Notes: generated from the sequence alone by a model not told the origin. A stretch of DNA of 64,000 nucleotides from Hirundichthys speculiger (GCA_018398805.1 JAGFBZ010002398.1:62001-126000); one strand, 5' to 3'. Positions 1-13,022 are shown, counted from the stretch's first letter. Translations and numbers: made by a program.

Positions 1-549
1 TGTTTTTTCCCGACTGTCTGTGCGAGAGGAGGAGTTCTGGCTCCGGGCCCGAGCCGGTGGCTGGAGGTGCGCCCACCGCTGATCAGTGGTGACATCTCTT
101 GTTTTTTCTTGTTTCCAGCGGAGGTGACTGTCTCCTAAAAGCACAGCTTTGCTCTCGTGATATCCGTCTAATTGAAACCCTGCTTCCTTTTGACCTGAAT
201 AGATATTTGATTCAAAGGATTTTTGGTTGAAACTCGAAGCGTCTCGAACCCACAAGTTCTCACAGAGGCCGGAGTACCACAGACGCACAGACTGCTCACT
301 TTGCTTAACGTTCAATCATAGTGGCAGTGCAATAATAGGCTGTCACATCGGTTACGTGATTTAATCACAGGGAGTAATTGCAGATCAAAGATTGTGCGAC
401 ACTGATGCTTCCCACCTTTGTATAAATGAGGTTTTCTTTCATGGTGACTGTTTCACTCCACCAGGGGCTAAACTTTTCTCCAAAATGGAAAATTTAAAAC
501 AATGTGAAGAAATTGGCCACTTTTAATTCATTAATGTGCAAAATATGAA
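1..549. other. Intronic sequence, no recognised feature
   Basis: This is the start of the long intron that precedes the LNS4 exons of the neurexin gene. The first 130 bases are GC-richer than what follows, but I found no exon with neurexin-like translation, no splice-flanked open frame and no repeat with clear ends. Confidence 0.6.
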
Positions 550-1056
550 TGATGATTATGATTAAGATTAATTTAGAGAACTGTTTACCTGTTAAAACTA
601 AACTTTATGGCATGTAAGAATGCAGTTTCTTTTATGATGGCGAGTTCTCAGTTTTGCTGATTTATGACCTAACGCCTGGGATCTCCTGACTTCCTGACCT
701 GCTGTCTTCCAAGGAAGTTTGCGACGGCATAGATAACTAATTTAGTTACACCCCATCTCCTGGACTAACACAACCACATGTGTCTGGACCTGCTGTTGGC
801 CATTTGGACTCTGAGACAAAGAGCAATAAAACTCAGAACACGAAGATCTCTCTGGATCTTTTAAGAACTGAGACAGTCTGACAGTGGGTGTGCATTTGTC
901 CATGGCAGCATCTCGATGGTGTAACATCGGCCAATTAAAATATTCTGCATGGCATATTAAATCTTTGTATTAATGATTGTATTAAATTCTTTAAATGACC
1001 TTTGTTTCTAGTCTTGTCAATGGCACCAGATAAAAGAACACGGAGAATAACTTTCA
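550..1056 (+). mobile_element. Solo-LTR-like repeat, copy 1 of 4
   Basis: This stretch aligns by eye with three other copies in the window (6912-7445, 16640-17162 inverted, 43184-43615 inverted). Shared blocks are the TCCATGGCAGCATCTCG region, ATCGGCC-ATTAAAATATTCTGCATGGCAT and the end CACCAGATAAAAGAACACGG...CTTTCA. An AATAAA lies near 824. The right end at 1056 is firm. The left end is degenerate and placed at about 550, and no clean target duplication is visible here. It is called a solo LTR by its TG...CA ends and by the 4-bp duplications of the other copies. No internal retroviral or gypsy genes are present. Confidence 0.7.
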
Positions 1057-1075
1057 TCATCATAATCCTCTATCA

Positions 1076-1459
1076 CAGTCATTCCCAAACTTCAGAATAC
1101 CAAGGCCCAATTTGAAATGTGAAAAATCTCCGCGGCCCACCCAAACCTTTAATCACAGCTGTGATCAACATACAGGACTAGAAGTTATGTTCCACTATTA
1201 ATGTAAGGGGTCAACAAATAAATTGACACTTGTCATATTATGTTAAGATGCGGGCAGAATAACACTTAACTGGTTTGTTTTATTACTTCTTAATGTTTTT
1301 TTTTAATAATGTCAGGAATCTTGTACATAATTAAAAACACATTTAAAAAAGATTGAGGATTTAAAACATATTTGTATAATTTTAATGACCTGTAGCGGCC
1401 CACCTGCAGTACCACGACGGCCCACCAGGGGGCCGTGGCCCACACTTTGGGAATCACCG
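1076..1459 (+). mobile_element. Non-autonomous hAT (Charlie-like) MITE
   Basis: The left end CAGTCATTCCCAAACTT matches the inverse of the right end (CGGTGATTCCCAAAG on the minus strand), the classic CAGTGGTTCCCAAAC terminal inverted repeat of hAT/Charlie elements. GGCCCA-rich subterminal sequence occurs at both ends. Flanks ctctatca and atctatct agree at 6 of 8 bases, as expected of an old 8-bp hAT target duplication. No transposase frame is present. Confidence 0.75.
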
Positions 1460-3893
1460 ATCTATCTTAATCCTCGCCTGTTACACCTCAGCCAGGTTCT
1501 TCTCAGTTTGTCCACAGGAACATAATGGGATTAAGGGCAAAAGTCTAGTTGCATTACGCTGAGATCTTCCATCTCCAGCGGGTTTGATAAGCTGTTCGTT
1601 TTTCTCCATCCCAGTGAGGTTTTGCTGATCTCGCTTCCTCCGATATGCTAAATGCCCTCTCCGCCAAATTTAAAACGCTTGTCTAAATGCTATTTCCACC
1701 CACAGAGAGAGAAAAACCCGATAGCTCTGAAAGCCTCCCTTGACCCACGAACCCTTTAAATAACTTGTGCATAACTGATGCTGCCTTTATGCAAATACAT
1801 TTCTCGTACTTCCACTTCTTAATTCTCCATGTCTAATGTAGCTCTTCTGTATTTTTGCACATTAAATCGCAAACCAAACAGCAGTCACACTACTGAGAAT
1901 AAGACCCACAGGATGGCTTTGTTCAGGTACTTTACTCACTTGCTTTTTCATATTCTAATAACTTTTAATGTATTCATTTCTTTTTTTTTAAGTGTGAATT
2001 GATGAACTTACATGAAAACATTCAGTTAGAGCAAAAATATCCAAAATGCTATGAAAAGAAGCTGCCAGAAATGCATTTAGTGTTAATAGTAGATCTGTAA
2101 TCTACATTAACAAAAATATATTTAGAAAATATTAAATGTAATCTTGCTGTTTGGAAGCTTCTTGGAGGCATTTTAAAACCACAACCGCCCCTGTTCACCC
2201 TCTCACAGGTTAACAGCTCGGATGGAACTTTTTGCATTCTGATTTTTAAACATTTTTGGAATAAACATCTGCCTTATTTTGCAGCAGTTTTAAGGAAATT
2301 GTTGATAAATTGTCGCCAAATTACTCTGTCAGGCTTGAAGCTGGGCAAGGATGCAGAACACAGGAGGAATGTGGATAAAAAGAGACTTTAAAAAAAGATT
2401 TTCAATGAAAAGGGAAGGGAGGAAAAAAGAAAATAGTAGAGCGCCTCAGGGCAGAAAGTTCAGAAAACAGCAAGTGAAAAATTGTTCACGTATGGAGGGA
2501 GGTGATGACTAATGGCGGACAGGTGTGCGGTGGGAACAGAGCAGCGATGCAATCAGCCGAACTGAGAACAAGTGTGGAGCAGGAAGACACAGAGAGGCGA
2601 ATTTAAAAAAAAAATGCTTTCAAAGTAAGACAGGAAGTGAAGGTGACTGAGATGCAGAACAGAAAATCCAAACTGTAATGGAATGTAAACATCATGATCT
2701 ATGATATCATTTCTGATATGTTCTGGCTATGATCCTTCCATCTAACCGGGTCTCTCCTGTGGGTTGCCCTGCAGCTTGTTTTCCCTCATATGTTTTGTCC
2801 AGTATATTCCAGCCTTCCGTTTAAATCACTTGCTTTACTGATATTCTCGGTCATTCCAGCATCACCTGCTCAGGTGGAGCTCTGAATCTTTTACATGCAA
2901 ATGGAGAATAAATTCACTGTATTCCAGTCACACAGCCAAGTCTTTTTATTTAAGTTTATTCTCAGTCTTACTCAAATCTTTTAGTCTTGTAGTGGTTAAA
3001 ACAGAGATGTGCAAACACCTTAGATCGTGATTACATTAAAGATGCAAATAAACTGTCTGCATATCAGTTATTGCTTAGTGTCATAATCTGGAAAATCCTT
3101 CATGATTTGTGTTTGAATAATGCTGAACGACAAATGGAAGTGTTTTTTTTTTATTATTATTAATGCCATGAGCATTTTAAAGATCTCCATTAACGTCAAG
3201 CAAAATGTTTAACCTGACAAAATGAATGAATAATGAATAAATCCCGCCGCTTACGCTTGTGAGCCATTAGAGCTGACACAATTGTGAGCGTATTAAAGAA
3301 CTGCTGGATGTTTGGGACTTCATCTCTGAGGTCGCGTTTGTGACCGGCACTATGGTGGCGTACGTACAAGGCTCACGCTGTTCAGCTGAAAACTGTAAAA
3401 TCAGATTACTTCAAGGTTGGTGAAAGCTTTCAGCTGGCCAGCGCACACAACAGCAACTTAGATTCAGGAGTTTATAAGTACAATAGATATCTACCAAGAA
3501 AAGGAAATGATTAGGAAGTCTTCAGAAGCTAAGGATTCATTAATAAGCAGGCTTTACTGCCCTCAGGTGTGTCACTTAAACATCTTTTTTTATTGCTTCG
3601 TGCTACAAGATAGTAGGTGAAATTCTAGAAAACAACAGGTGTCTTTTAAAGAATTTAAAGAAAGGGGTTCCACCATCGTACAGAAGACACCAATAATATC
3701 TCTGATCTCTCTCTAACCTCTTTCTCAACCCTACGTCTCACTTTACACGAGTAATCAGCTCTTTAGCTGAGACATTTATCCATTCAGACAGAGAAAAAGA
3801 TGCTTCAAGTTCTGCTTTGACTGACACACTAGCCTGAACCGCACAGGAGACGAAAGGAGAAAAAGGTGTAAAATATAGAAAAAAAATAAAGCT
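1460..3893. other. Intronic sequence, no recognised feature
   Basis: AT-rich intron with short A and T runs. No exon-like frame, RNA gene or bounded repeat was recognised. Confidence 0.55.
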
Positions 3894-3901
3894 GAAAACA
3901 C

Positions 3902-4317
3902 TAGGGCTGTAGCGATACACTAATCTCACGATACGATACGATAAACGATATTCGACTCACAAGACGATATATATCGATATTCATCTTACAATACATTTAC
4001 ATAATTTTCCGAGAGATTTTAAAGGGACAAAGTGATTTTGGTGACATCTTGTGAGTGTTCCAATGACTTTGTTTGAATTAATTGAACTGAAAGCATCAAT
4101 TACACATTATATGGCTGACAGGCAGCTCGCAAATGCTGGACAAAATGAATAAAAGATTTGTTGAGAAAAATAGTTTCATTTATTTAAACAGTGCAAATTG
4201 TTGCTTGCAAGCTTTTAAAGGTGGGACACGAAGGTTTTGAAAGAAGCTTAGAATATCGAAACTCGATAAAATATCGATATATATATATCGCAGAATCGAT
4301 AAAATCGCTCAGCTCTG
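3902..4317 (+). mobile_element. hAT MITE family A, copy 1
   Basis: This 416-bp element is rich in atcgatat motifs. It starts TAGGGCTGTAGCGATAC and ends (minus strand) CAGAGCTGAGCGATT, so the termini are imperfect inverted repeats of the hAT CAGRGCTG type. A perfect 8-bp target duplication gaaaacac lies at 3894-3901 and 4318-4325. Three more copies, in the other orientation, are at about 20531-21556, 32549-32989 and 39148-40305. No transposase is encoded, so mobility would have depended on an autonomous hAT elsewhere. Confidence 0.9.
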
Positions 4318-4325
4318 GAAAACAC

Positions 4326-6352
4326 AAACTGGGGATGCTGAATATGGCGGTTGATGTCATGGAGACGGATGAGAGGGCTGCAGAAAATAGATATAAATAT
4401 TGGACCTGGCTCAGCTCCATGTAGCCCGTCTGATCTGCGTGATCTTTGGTGAGAGGTGACGTGTTCTCAGCGTTATCCAGTTCGTGGCGACTGACTCGTC
4501 TAGTTCACCGCATGATGGTGGTGCGCTGCAGACGGTTGGTACGATGCGCCACCAGCAGCCGCACCTACAGCTCACCATTACATCTAATGATACTACCCCG
4601 TGCTCGGTGTGGAGCGAGGATGATACGATGAATCTGGGAGCGTCCGTGACGAGAGACGCGATGACACTTCGCATCTTGTCTTGTCCGCGAGACGAATCTC
4701 GTTCTCTCAGCGCAGGATGTCATTGGTTCGTCTTCCGGTGTGCAACTAACTAGCCAAGTGTGACTGGCATTCTTGTACGTGTGAAGGTGTAAATAGGAAA
4801 ATTTAAAAAAGCATATTAGACATAACAGCACTAAATAAAGATGAAGGGAAATGAATAATATACTTTGAAACCCTGATGTCCCTAAAGGTGACAGGAGTTG
4901 ACGTGACACCAAACACTGTTTGACTAAGTTTAGAATAAAAGTGCCAACATGCTCTGACACACTGCTTGTAACGTCTAGTTCATTCTGAGCCTTTGAAAAC
5001 CGTAGGTGCATGTTGGCACATGCACATCTGATCCTCCCTGTGTTTTTCTGTTTAATGCCTCAGAAAAAATAAATGAATAGCAAATGTCAACATGAATCAC
5101 TTAATGCACCAAAGGTTGTTTGAAAAATTACCTTCTGGGCATCTAAGTGAATGTGTCGTGCTGTTAAGATTTTTAATTTTTTTCCATTTTTTTGGTCATA
5201 CATTACTGCATTCTGCCTCCTTTCATTCAGCCTTCTTTCTTTTCTTTTTTTTTTCCAGCAGATGCTACATAGCTTAACATATACATATGTATATAAGCCT
5301 GACTGAGATTTTCTGTGCCTGTGCTTGAGCTGTTTTGCAGCCTGGGGAGGCGTGCTAAATTAATCCTTTTTTCATTTGAAGCTCAGGCGTGCTCTTATTG
5401 TGCTGGGTGCAGAAAGTGCCTGGGCTCGCATTTTTAAGAATATTTCCCCGTTTCCAAAAACAAACCATCTATTCATTCTGCATCTCAGCTTTGTTTTTAC
5501 GCTTACTTCACAAGGACATTTTATTTTATTTTTTTTGAAGTGAGCACAATCATAGTTGAGGCATCTTCTGCGATATCTCGCATGTTCATGCTCTCTCGAG
5601 TGGAATTGTGTCAGTTTTGAACTCGAAATGCCCTGAAACAATATTTATTCTAATTTTCTTTCCTCTTGCTTTTTACATTTCCTGAAACAGTGTTTCTACT
5701 AAGAAAAGGTTCCCAGTGATTGAGGTCATGTAGATGGGGGGTTTTAATTCTCCTGGTTTCCAGCTGTGGCAATTTCCCTGAAAACATGGAGTGGAAATGG
5801 AGTGAAATGTCCTTTTTTTCTCTTTTTTTGGCGTTGTCTGCCAATGAAGCTTCTGTTTCCCGCCTCTGATGCCAGCAGACAGACTCGTGTTGAGGGGACA
5901 GTTGGCCTCTTGCGCTCAAACGCTTTTGCCTGACGTAACTCTGCTGCACAGAATAACAAAAGGATCGGGGAGAGGTGTGAGGTAAAGGCGGGTGGCTGGA
6001 GAGAGAAGTGCAAATTGTTGACACAGTTGTTAAAAATGGCAGCGAGACAACGGCGGTTAAACGCAGACTTGTTTGACAATGTTTAGCCGAGAAAAGACCA
6101 GATCCTCCTGCAGTGTAGAACGATCTGTTCTTTTATTTTTTTATGCTGTTGATCTCTAATCCCCATTGGTAATTAAATGTGTGCTTAGGAAGTGTGCTGA
6201 GTTATGTAGAGTCTCATTGTGACACATTGTGCAGGATGCGCCCGTAGTACCTTCTATCTTCTGTTACGTTTTTTTTTATTCTACAACACACATTGGCATG
6301 GAACTTGTATATTTTTTTCCTCCCTCTCACTTTTTCACATTTGCTGAAGAAA
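4326..6352. other. Intronic sequence, no recognised feature
   Basis: Several open frames of 90-150 codons on both strands overlap each other without resemblance to known proteins, so they are read as chance. The stretch 4440-4740 is CpG-richer than its surroundings, but nothing identifies it. Confidence 0.5.
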
Positions 6353-6389
6353 CAGAGAGAGAGGGAGAGAGAGAGAGAGAGAGAGAGAA
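6353..6389 (+). repeat. (GA)n microsatellite
   Basis: A nearly uninterrupted GA dinucleotide tract of about 37 bases follows a pyrimidine-rich stretch. Confidence 0.9.
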
Positions 6390-6907
6390 CACAGAGCTGA
6401 AATCAAGCTTTTGGTGTTCGACCATCTGAGAAATTGACAAGTCTCCAAACTTCTCCCAGATGAATGGAGCATGATTCCCAGAGAGACTGATTTTTGAGGA
6501 AAAGGCAGAAAGAATGTGAATGACTATATGCCTGTGCTGGAGATAGGAACTTGAACATTAAATCAGGACGTTTGTAGGACTTTAGATGGTGAATTTGGTA
6601 ACATGGCCTGATATCGCATCTAATATAGCTCAGCGACAAAAGATGCATTTGAATCGACCACATGGGAAGACGCATCCTAGTGACCTTTAAAAGAAATGCT
6701 GCTCTCTTTCGGGGGAGGGGTCATATTATTGGTCTGGATTATAGAATGTATAAGAAAAACTGGACAAAGTCTTCTGTGATGTCACCCATTTTGTTTCTGA
6801 AGAGTGGTTTAGAAGACCAGTTGTCCAAGCTCAACAACGCGACACTGCCCATCTCCCAGTATATCCAAAAACGGGTAAATCGGTTCGAACATGGCCACGT
6901 TACCTTA
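6390..6907. other. Intronic sequence, no recognised feature
   Basis: This lies between the GA tract and LTR copy 2. The part around 6770-6830 (tgtgatgtcacccatt, then a region reading gaagagtggtt) looks like a commonly dispersed fish repeat, but I could not define its ends. Confidence 0.4.
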
Positions 6908-6911
6908 GTTA

Positions 6912-7445
6912 TGTTAGGATTTCAGAATTAGCTCAAATGGTTTAGTGCACATCAGCTGGTTTAAGACTACACTTTTATGGTCCTCAGGAATGTCCAGTTT
7001 CTACATTTCTGTTATCCCAGTTTCCTGTTGTCTTATGTCCTCCTGACCTGCTGACTTCCAAAAAGTTGTGACTTGCACAGATAAACAAATATGTTGTGAG
7101 GCATCTCAGACAAACATTTGATTGACACCTTGGCTCCTGGACTGAGACAATCAACAGCATGTGTTTAGACTTGTGATTTAAAGCTGTTGGTCATCTGAAT
7201 TTTGAGACAAAGGAGAATTATGCAGAAGAATGCGAGGACCCGCCTACTGGAGTCATAAAAGACCAGTCTAGGTGCACTCCTTTTACATCTCTCTGTGGTG
7301 TTAAGACAGTGTACCATCGGCCGATTCAATATTCTTCATGGCATATTGAACCTTGTATCAAGCTTTGTATATTAAACTCTCTAATTGGTCTTTGCTTTCA
7401 GTTTCTTCTTGACACTAGATAAAAGAACACAAAAAAAAACGTTCA
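6912..7445 (+). mobile_element. Solo-LTR-like repeat, copy 2 of 4
   Basis: This 534-bp element begins TGTTAGGATTTCAGAATTAG and ends ACACAAAA...GTTCA, giving TG...CA termini. A perfect 4-bp direct repeat gtta flanks it (6908-6911 and 7446-7449), which fits integrase-mediated insertion. Along most of its length it is close to copy 3 (16640-17162). A TATA-like cataaaa lies near 7254. No internal retroelement sequence adjoins, so recombination between paired LTRs is the simplest origin. Confidence 0.85.
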
Positions 7446-7449
7446 GTTA

Positions 7450-10394
7450 CCGCAAGCTAGCTACTTTAGCTTTGCTTGATAACTGACGACTTAAGCTAAT
7501 TTTACCTTAAATTCATTCTGTTTGAATCCGTCCATCCAGCTGAAATGAGGACTGCTGGCTCTTGAAAGCTCCAGGCGTCAGGCTGCAGTTTGGAGTTCAT
7601 ACTTGACATTTGTGACTTGGGAGAACGTACTTTGGAGGCCAGGAGGACGCAGCTCGGTCTTTTATTCTATTGACACAGTAGTTTACTTGATGGCATCACA
7701 GCTTAGCCAGCAGGTGAATACGTATTCAAAAATGTCTCCAGTTACAATGTTTCTCCAGAACATCAAACAAAAAAGACTCTACTGGTGCACAGATTGATGA
7801 TTTTATATCAAGGAGGATAAAAAACTCAGAGCCCACACAGTTGTCATGTTCGTGAACTTTAGTTAGGAAGACTAAAACTTGTTTTTGACATTTTAACATG
7901 AGAATCATTGAAAATTGACTCACTTTTTTGGAACCATCAACCAGTAGTCATTCTTGGAACTGCACTTCTGTAGACTTCAGGGTTGTAGTCACTTATGAAA
8001 ACTAGCACTTTTTCATTAGCGTGTTAATCATTTAAAAAACACACAGAAAAAAAAAAAAAAAACGGGTCAAGAACTGTCCAAAACATTATGAAAAGTGACT
8101 AAGCAATGGAGTGGTTTGAGTGCAGAAAACATATTTATACCAATTTATGCCAAACTGATGGCAGTGCTGCACCGGACGTTGTCTAACAGCGTGGTGCCTA
8201 AAGGTTGACGGGACGGCTGCAAGAAAAAAAAAAAATTCTGGTTCTTCGTAGTTTGCTTGCTGTGATAGATTAGTTTAAGATGATGCTTCTGGAAAGCATT
8301 CATGCTACAGCATAACTAAAAATCGGTCATAGCAATCTCCTGGCTGTAGTGGCCCATTGTATTGTGAGATACAGAGTGTGAGAGACTCTTATACTCTGTA
8401 TCTGTGTATATGTACATATATATGGTTATTGTATTCTAAGCCAGCATTCGTTCGGGTCACATTATGAAAGAATAAGAGCAAGCTCATGGATTGGCCATCA
8501 GATTCCACACTTGAACTCCATTGAAAATCCTTTATTATACATCACGGCTTTATGCAACAGTCTGATTCACCCGCCATCAGTACATGGACTCTGGATGAAA
8601 ACTGTCTCTAAGGTTATCGCCACAGTACCAAGGCAAACATGTGTCATTGACAAGGAAGCATGATGGGTTTTTTTTTTCCTTCTTTTTTTTCTCCCTTTAT
8701 GTCCAGGCTGAGTATGTTGTCGGTTATTCTTACACACTGATTGAGCTTAAATAATTTCTTTCAGTTTCCCTTATCGTTCTGTGCTCCGTGTGTGCGTTTT
8801 CACCCTTCTCATTTCCACCTGGTTGTTTTCCTGACCAGTCAAACCAGAGGCAGATGTTGAGGGTAAACCGTCTTTGGCTTTGCTGCCCCCTGCTGGCGCT
8901 CTGCTTCACTGCTTCTGCGTGGAAGCTGCACATTTGTTTCCCTGTATGAGTGTGAAGGTTTTTCATGAGCGTTGAGAACGGCGCTGGTTTTGTTGAAAGA
9001 TGAGTGGAATGAGGGGGGGAATTTGTTCCAGCTACACTGGTGACCGCCGACTGTGTCAGGAAAGATATCAGGCAGCTGCAGGAGAGAAATTTGACCCCTG
9101 TAACAATAACAATAAAGGTAGCTGCTGTGCACTAAATTAGGAAACTCTGACATAAACATAGGTGGAATAACTTAGGGTGTCAGATGTGACTGGACCTTCA
9201 CATCGGTACAATGCGTTTTAACTTGCTGCTCACCTCCCTAATAAACTTTACATGTAATTCAAATTTGACAATGTAGATTATTAAGTACAAGGGCTGCAAG
9301 CTAATTATTATTTTCTCATAGTTTGGGTCTATAAAATGTTTTAAAGACCTTTTTTTTTTAAAAACACTTCCTAATGCCCACATTGCTGTATTATTCTATA
9401 CAGTAAATCATCATGGTTTATTTTAAATAGTTGGCTCTTAATTTTCTACACATTGAGTCAATTAATTGTCTCTTGCTAGGTCTTTTCTTACAGTTCTAGT
9501 CAATAATGACACACAATTACACACACTGTCTGTCTGAAGTCCAGATTTAGCTTCGGCAGGATCAGTCATCTTCCCTGCAATGGAGGCGACACCTTCTTAT
9601 TACTTTCCTTTGTCCATCATAATGTCCATTTCCACGCTGGTAAAAAATTTAAATGCGAGACCCTGAGAGTTTGCAAACAGTCACCTGTTTGTTTTTCTGC
9701 TCAGATCAGGACCCGTGTGTGTTCATTATTGTTTGACAAATAATAAGTGTGTTTGTCTTGTAAGTCATGGTAGGCTGCTGTTAGAGCAACGTGGGAAAGA
9801 GAAACGGCAACACCGTAATGCGCTTTGTGACGGTTTAATGCATAGATGCTTGGTTTCAGATAGCCGAGCCACCTTTAACATGCTGATTGAGCTCTTAAAA
9901 AGTCTCATGCCACAGATGTACTAGAACTCCTTGCTGTTTCGTGAGAAGTCTTCACTTCTGCTTCTCGTTGTGCTGATAGATTGCTCCCAGTCTTCCCGGG
10001 TCGAGCGTGGCAGAATATTTGATAATCTCCGTGAGCGTACTTGCCTCATCTTGGGTTCTTGCCGTCTGATCCGTATGTCATTCTTCAAAGTGCATGGTGT
10101 GCACTACTTCTTTAATCTGGTTTTAGACTCAGCAGCATTGTGTTTCACAAGTTGAAGGTGTTTCTGCAAGTTACTACTTGTGCAAAAGTCTCAGAGAGAA
10201 AATTGTAAACCGACAATATAGATAGTATGATTAAAATCATAGCAATAATCTTACTATCTGTGGGTTTTTGTTTTCATTAAAACTATGCCATTTATTTACT
10301 TATGTTCTCTAAAATGTCACTGTTTTTGATAAGAAGTTGCAGGAGACGAAAAAAACATAATGGTTTTCATTTTAAAGAAAACTTTCTAGCCCTT
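7450..10394. other. Intronic sequence, no recognised feature
   Basis: Holds short poly-A and poly-T runs (8047-8062, 8226-8235) and an AT-rich stretch near 8400-8425. No exon, RNA gene or bounded repeat was identified. The open frames at 8730-9159 (minus) and 9715-10155 (plus) lack recognisable protein similarity. Confidence 0.5.
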
Positions 10395-11135
10395 TTTATA
10401 CTGATAGCGTTCAGTAATTTATTATGGAACCAGCTACCAGTTTGGGTTAAGGAGGCTGACACCACCTTCCATCTTTAAAACTAAATTAAAAACCATTTCT
10501 GTTCAGTAAAGCCTAAGTTACTATAGTGTGTTATGGCTGTTAGTTATAGTTATAAGAGCTAAGACTAGAGTAGGCTCGTCTTAATCACAGCTTTGTCTTA
10601 GCTATGCTGCTATAGGCCTACACTGCAGGGAGACACCAACATGATCTGCTGAGCAGTGTCTTCCACCCTTTCCTCCTCTATCGATCCATAGTTAATTTAG
10701 GAGCACCTTGTTACTGGTGATCTAGTCCTCTGACCATCTCATCCTCAGTGCTGCTACCTGCATCTGTTTATGTAGTCCATTTCATTCAGTCATTTGTGTG
10801 CTCTCCTCTCTCTGTCCTCCATCTTCTCTCTGTCCTGTCTCCCCTCTCTTTTTCTTTCTTTACTGGCTGGCCTTCAGCAGAAAGGCCAGATGAGCCAGGT
10901 CCTGCTCAAGGTTTCTTCCTCTTAAAGTGGAGTTTTTCCTTTCCACTGTTTGGCTTAAAGGTTTTTTTCTCCCGCTGTGGGAGTTTTTTACTTGCCATTA
11001 TCCTTGATTTGGATTTAATATTATAAATCTAGTTAATGATATTTGCTCAGGGGTCATGCTCTGGGTCTCTGTAAAGCACCTAGAGACAATTACCATTGTA
11101 ACATACGCTATACAAATAAAATACAATAAATTCAG
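10395..11135 (+). mobile_element. 3' end of an L2-like LINE (degenerate)
   Basis: The start translates to a decayed WNQLPVWVKEADT-type segment. This resembles the C-terminal NSLP...REA...FK..LK motif seen at the end of many fish L2-like LINE reverse-transcriptase proteins. It is followed by a 3' UTR with the familiar ctggccttcagcagaaaggcc and gtttcttcctcttaaa blocks, and a tail reading cacctagagacaatt...acaaataaaatacaataa. The 5' part is missing, as is usual for truncated LINE copies. The clade assignment is from memory of fish repeats; Rex1 or another clade is possible. Confidence 0.7.
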
Positions 11136-12548
11136 ATATTGGTCACTTCTATGGTGGACTAGTGTCTCTCCTGCTTCAGATATGATTAAAATGACCAGGT
11201 ACCACGATACCCATGGACTATTTTCTATTTGTGAGGTCAGATATAAAATCAAAGTCCTCATGTATTCCATTTCCTTGCTAACATGTCATATTACCAAAAC
11301 TGTTCATATTACGATGTCAGTGAATCCCACTAGGGCATTGATTAGTATTGATGAAAATATATCCTTGCCACACCCTTAAGCTGACTAATAAATCTGACTG
11401 GCTTCTTACATGAGTGTTTCATGATGGTACAGCTCCAGTTCAGGCTAACGGCATCTTTTCATCTTGCACAAGTTGGTCTATTACTTGTGAGTCACAGTGT
11501 TAGGAGGAAGTCACTGAGTTTTCCCACCTTCCCAGAGTTTAACTTACTGTAGTTACTGTGACTGTAAAATAGTTTAATTTAATTCATTTAAATAGGCCAA
11601 GAATCAAGAGTGTAACAGCTGACACTGGAGACTCGGCGTTTGGCGGCAGTGTTCATCAGCAGCTGAGGAACGTCTTCTATTTCTGTAAAAGCAAAAGAAA
11701 TGAGAAGAGGGTTTACTTGCCTAAGAAGAGCTTGCACAAGTCTTACGTGAGCGCGCGTGACTCAGGTTGGGGACCAATTCACTTTTAAAGAGCGACTGAT
11801 GTGCCAGGAGACAGATGGCGAAGCTTAATGCGAGGCATGTAGCGAAGCTGCACGTCGAGTCCTTCTTCGTCTGACGTAGAGCAGAGGCTGCAGCTGCTGC
11901 TCCGATGGCCGTCAGGAACAATAAGCATTGAGTTTTTGTCTGCTGATTCAGTTAAAGGTATGGTGGGAGATCTTTGAAAAAACGGTTCCAGCAATCCAAC
12001 TCAAGTGAGATTTTGTAAATATACACTCTCCTCCCTCCTCCCAAAGGCTCCGCCTCCTCCTCTTCAGCCCACCCCTCGAAACCACGCCGTCACACGATTC
12101 ATGGCTACATGAACGTGCACGCTGTCTTAAATGGTCACGGAAGTTCACGAGCATTCCCGAGCACTCACGTCGATTTGCCAAAAGTAGCTTCGTAGGAGTA
12201 GAACTATGTGCCATGCCAGCGTCATAACTAAAAACAAAATCATTTATATAGCATTTATCGGTTTGTGCATGAAGCTTATCGTTAACAAAAGGGATAGCAT
12301 TCAACGATATTGGGAAAGCTACCGACAAGGATAACAACAGCCTACCTAACCGTGTCACACATAGTACTGTAGCCTAGTTGACAGAGTTGCTAGCTTAGCG
12401 AAACATGTTGGAATATGTTCGTCATGTCACTCGATGGACAATCATTTTGTCATCATCTTTCATTTTCTCACTGACTGGGTGAATAGACCTACAATACCCG
12501 TAACCGATCAGTATGTTGAAATATTATATAATCAGAACATCATCTTAC
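11136..12548. other. Intronic sequence, probably partly transposon-derived
   Basis: From about 11600 to 12548 the base composition is more balanced than in the flanking intron, and several overlapping open frames run on the minus strand. Because a transposon-type exon starts just beyond (12749 to 12549, minus), this part may be its decayed downstream half. I could not identify a transposase or terminal repeats. Confidence 0.35.
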
Positions 12549-12749
12549 CTATCCAGTAAAAAACTGGGCCACCTTGGCATCGATCTGGAGCCCCTTTTCA
12601 TTTTTTAGCTGGCGCCAGCGCTGGAAAGCCGTACCGATAACCACTCTTGTTCTGCTTCGTTCTTCGGTTAGCTTCCGCATGGCTGTTGCTTTTTCAACAA
12701 CAGTTTTCCCTTTGATTTTGCTGCCGGTTGACGTCTTCTTCTCTGCCAT
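12549..12749 (-). pseudogene. Relic of a transposon-associated first exon
   Basis: From ATG at 12749 the minus strand reads 66 codons starting MAEKKTSTG. It carries a basic stretch RTRVVIGTAFQRWRQLKN and ends KVAQFFTG-stop. The R-T-R-V-x-I-G-x-A-F-x-R-W motif is one I associate with an N-terminal segment of uncharacterised fish proteins tied to DNA transposons; the exact family is not certain. The stop comes just before a good splice donor (TAG/GTAAGA on the minus strand). A run of six Ts sits where five would keep frame into that donor and give the usual F-L-L-D ending. I read this as a one-base frameshift in a relic copy, or a homopolymer error in the assembly. Confidence 0.45.
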
Positions 12750-12926
12750 TGTTGCAACGAAATGATCCGTGCGAGCTAACTTGATTTCAGGCTTTCAAAT
12801 AGCAACGCTGTGTCCGCTCACCTGATTACCAGAGCTGTGGGAGGTCCTCCAGTAACAAAACTGTGAGGGGTGGGTGGGAGTGGATTGATATTTGATGGAC
12901 GTATTAGGCAGCCAATAAATGAAAAT

Positions 12927-12989
12927 GATATGAAAATGAAATGAGATGAAATGAGATGAAATGAAATGAAATGAAATGAAAATGAAATG

Positions 12990-13022
<33 letters not shown>
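12927..13022 (+). repeat. (ATGAA)n microsatellite joined to a 31-base T run
   Basis: Imperfect ATGAA/ATGAG pentamers run to 12991 and are followed by 31 consecutive Ts (12992-13022). The pair could be the poly-A tail and flanking array of a minus-strand retroposon, but no body was recognised. Confidence 0.85.

Noticed and set aside
6662..6931. 90-codon plus-strand frame starting MGRRILVTFKRN
   Set aside because: The DNA looks like a dispersed non-coding repeat near LTR copy 2, whose first bases it enters; no domain was recognised.
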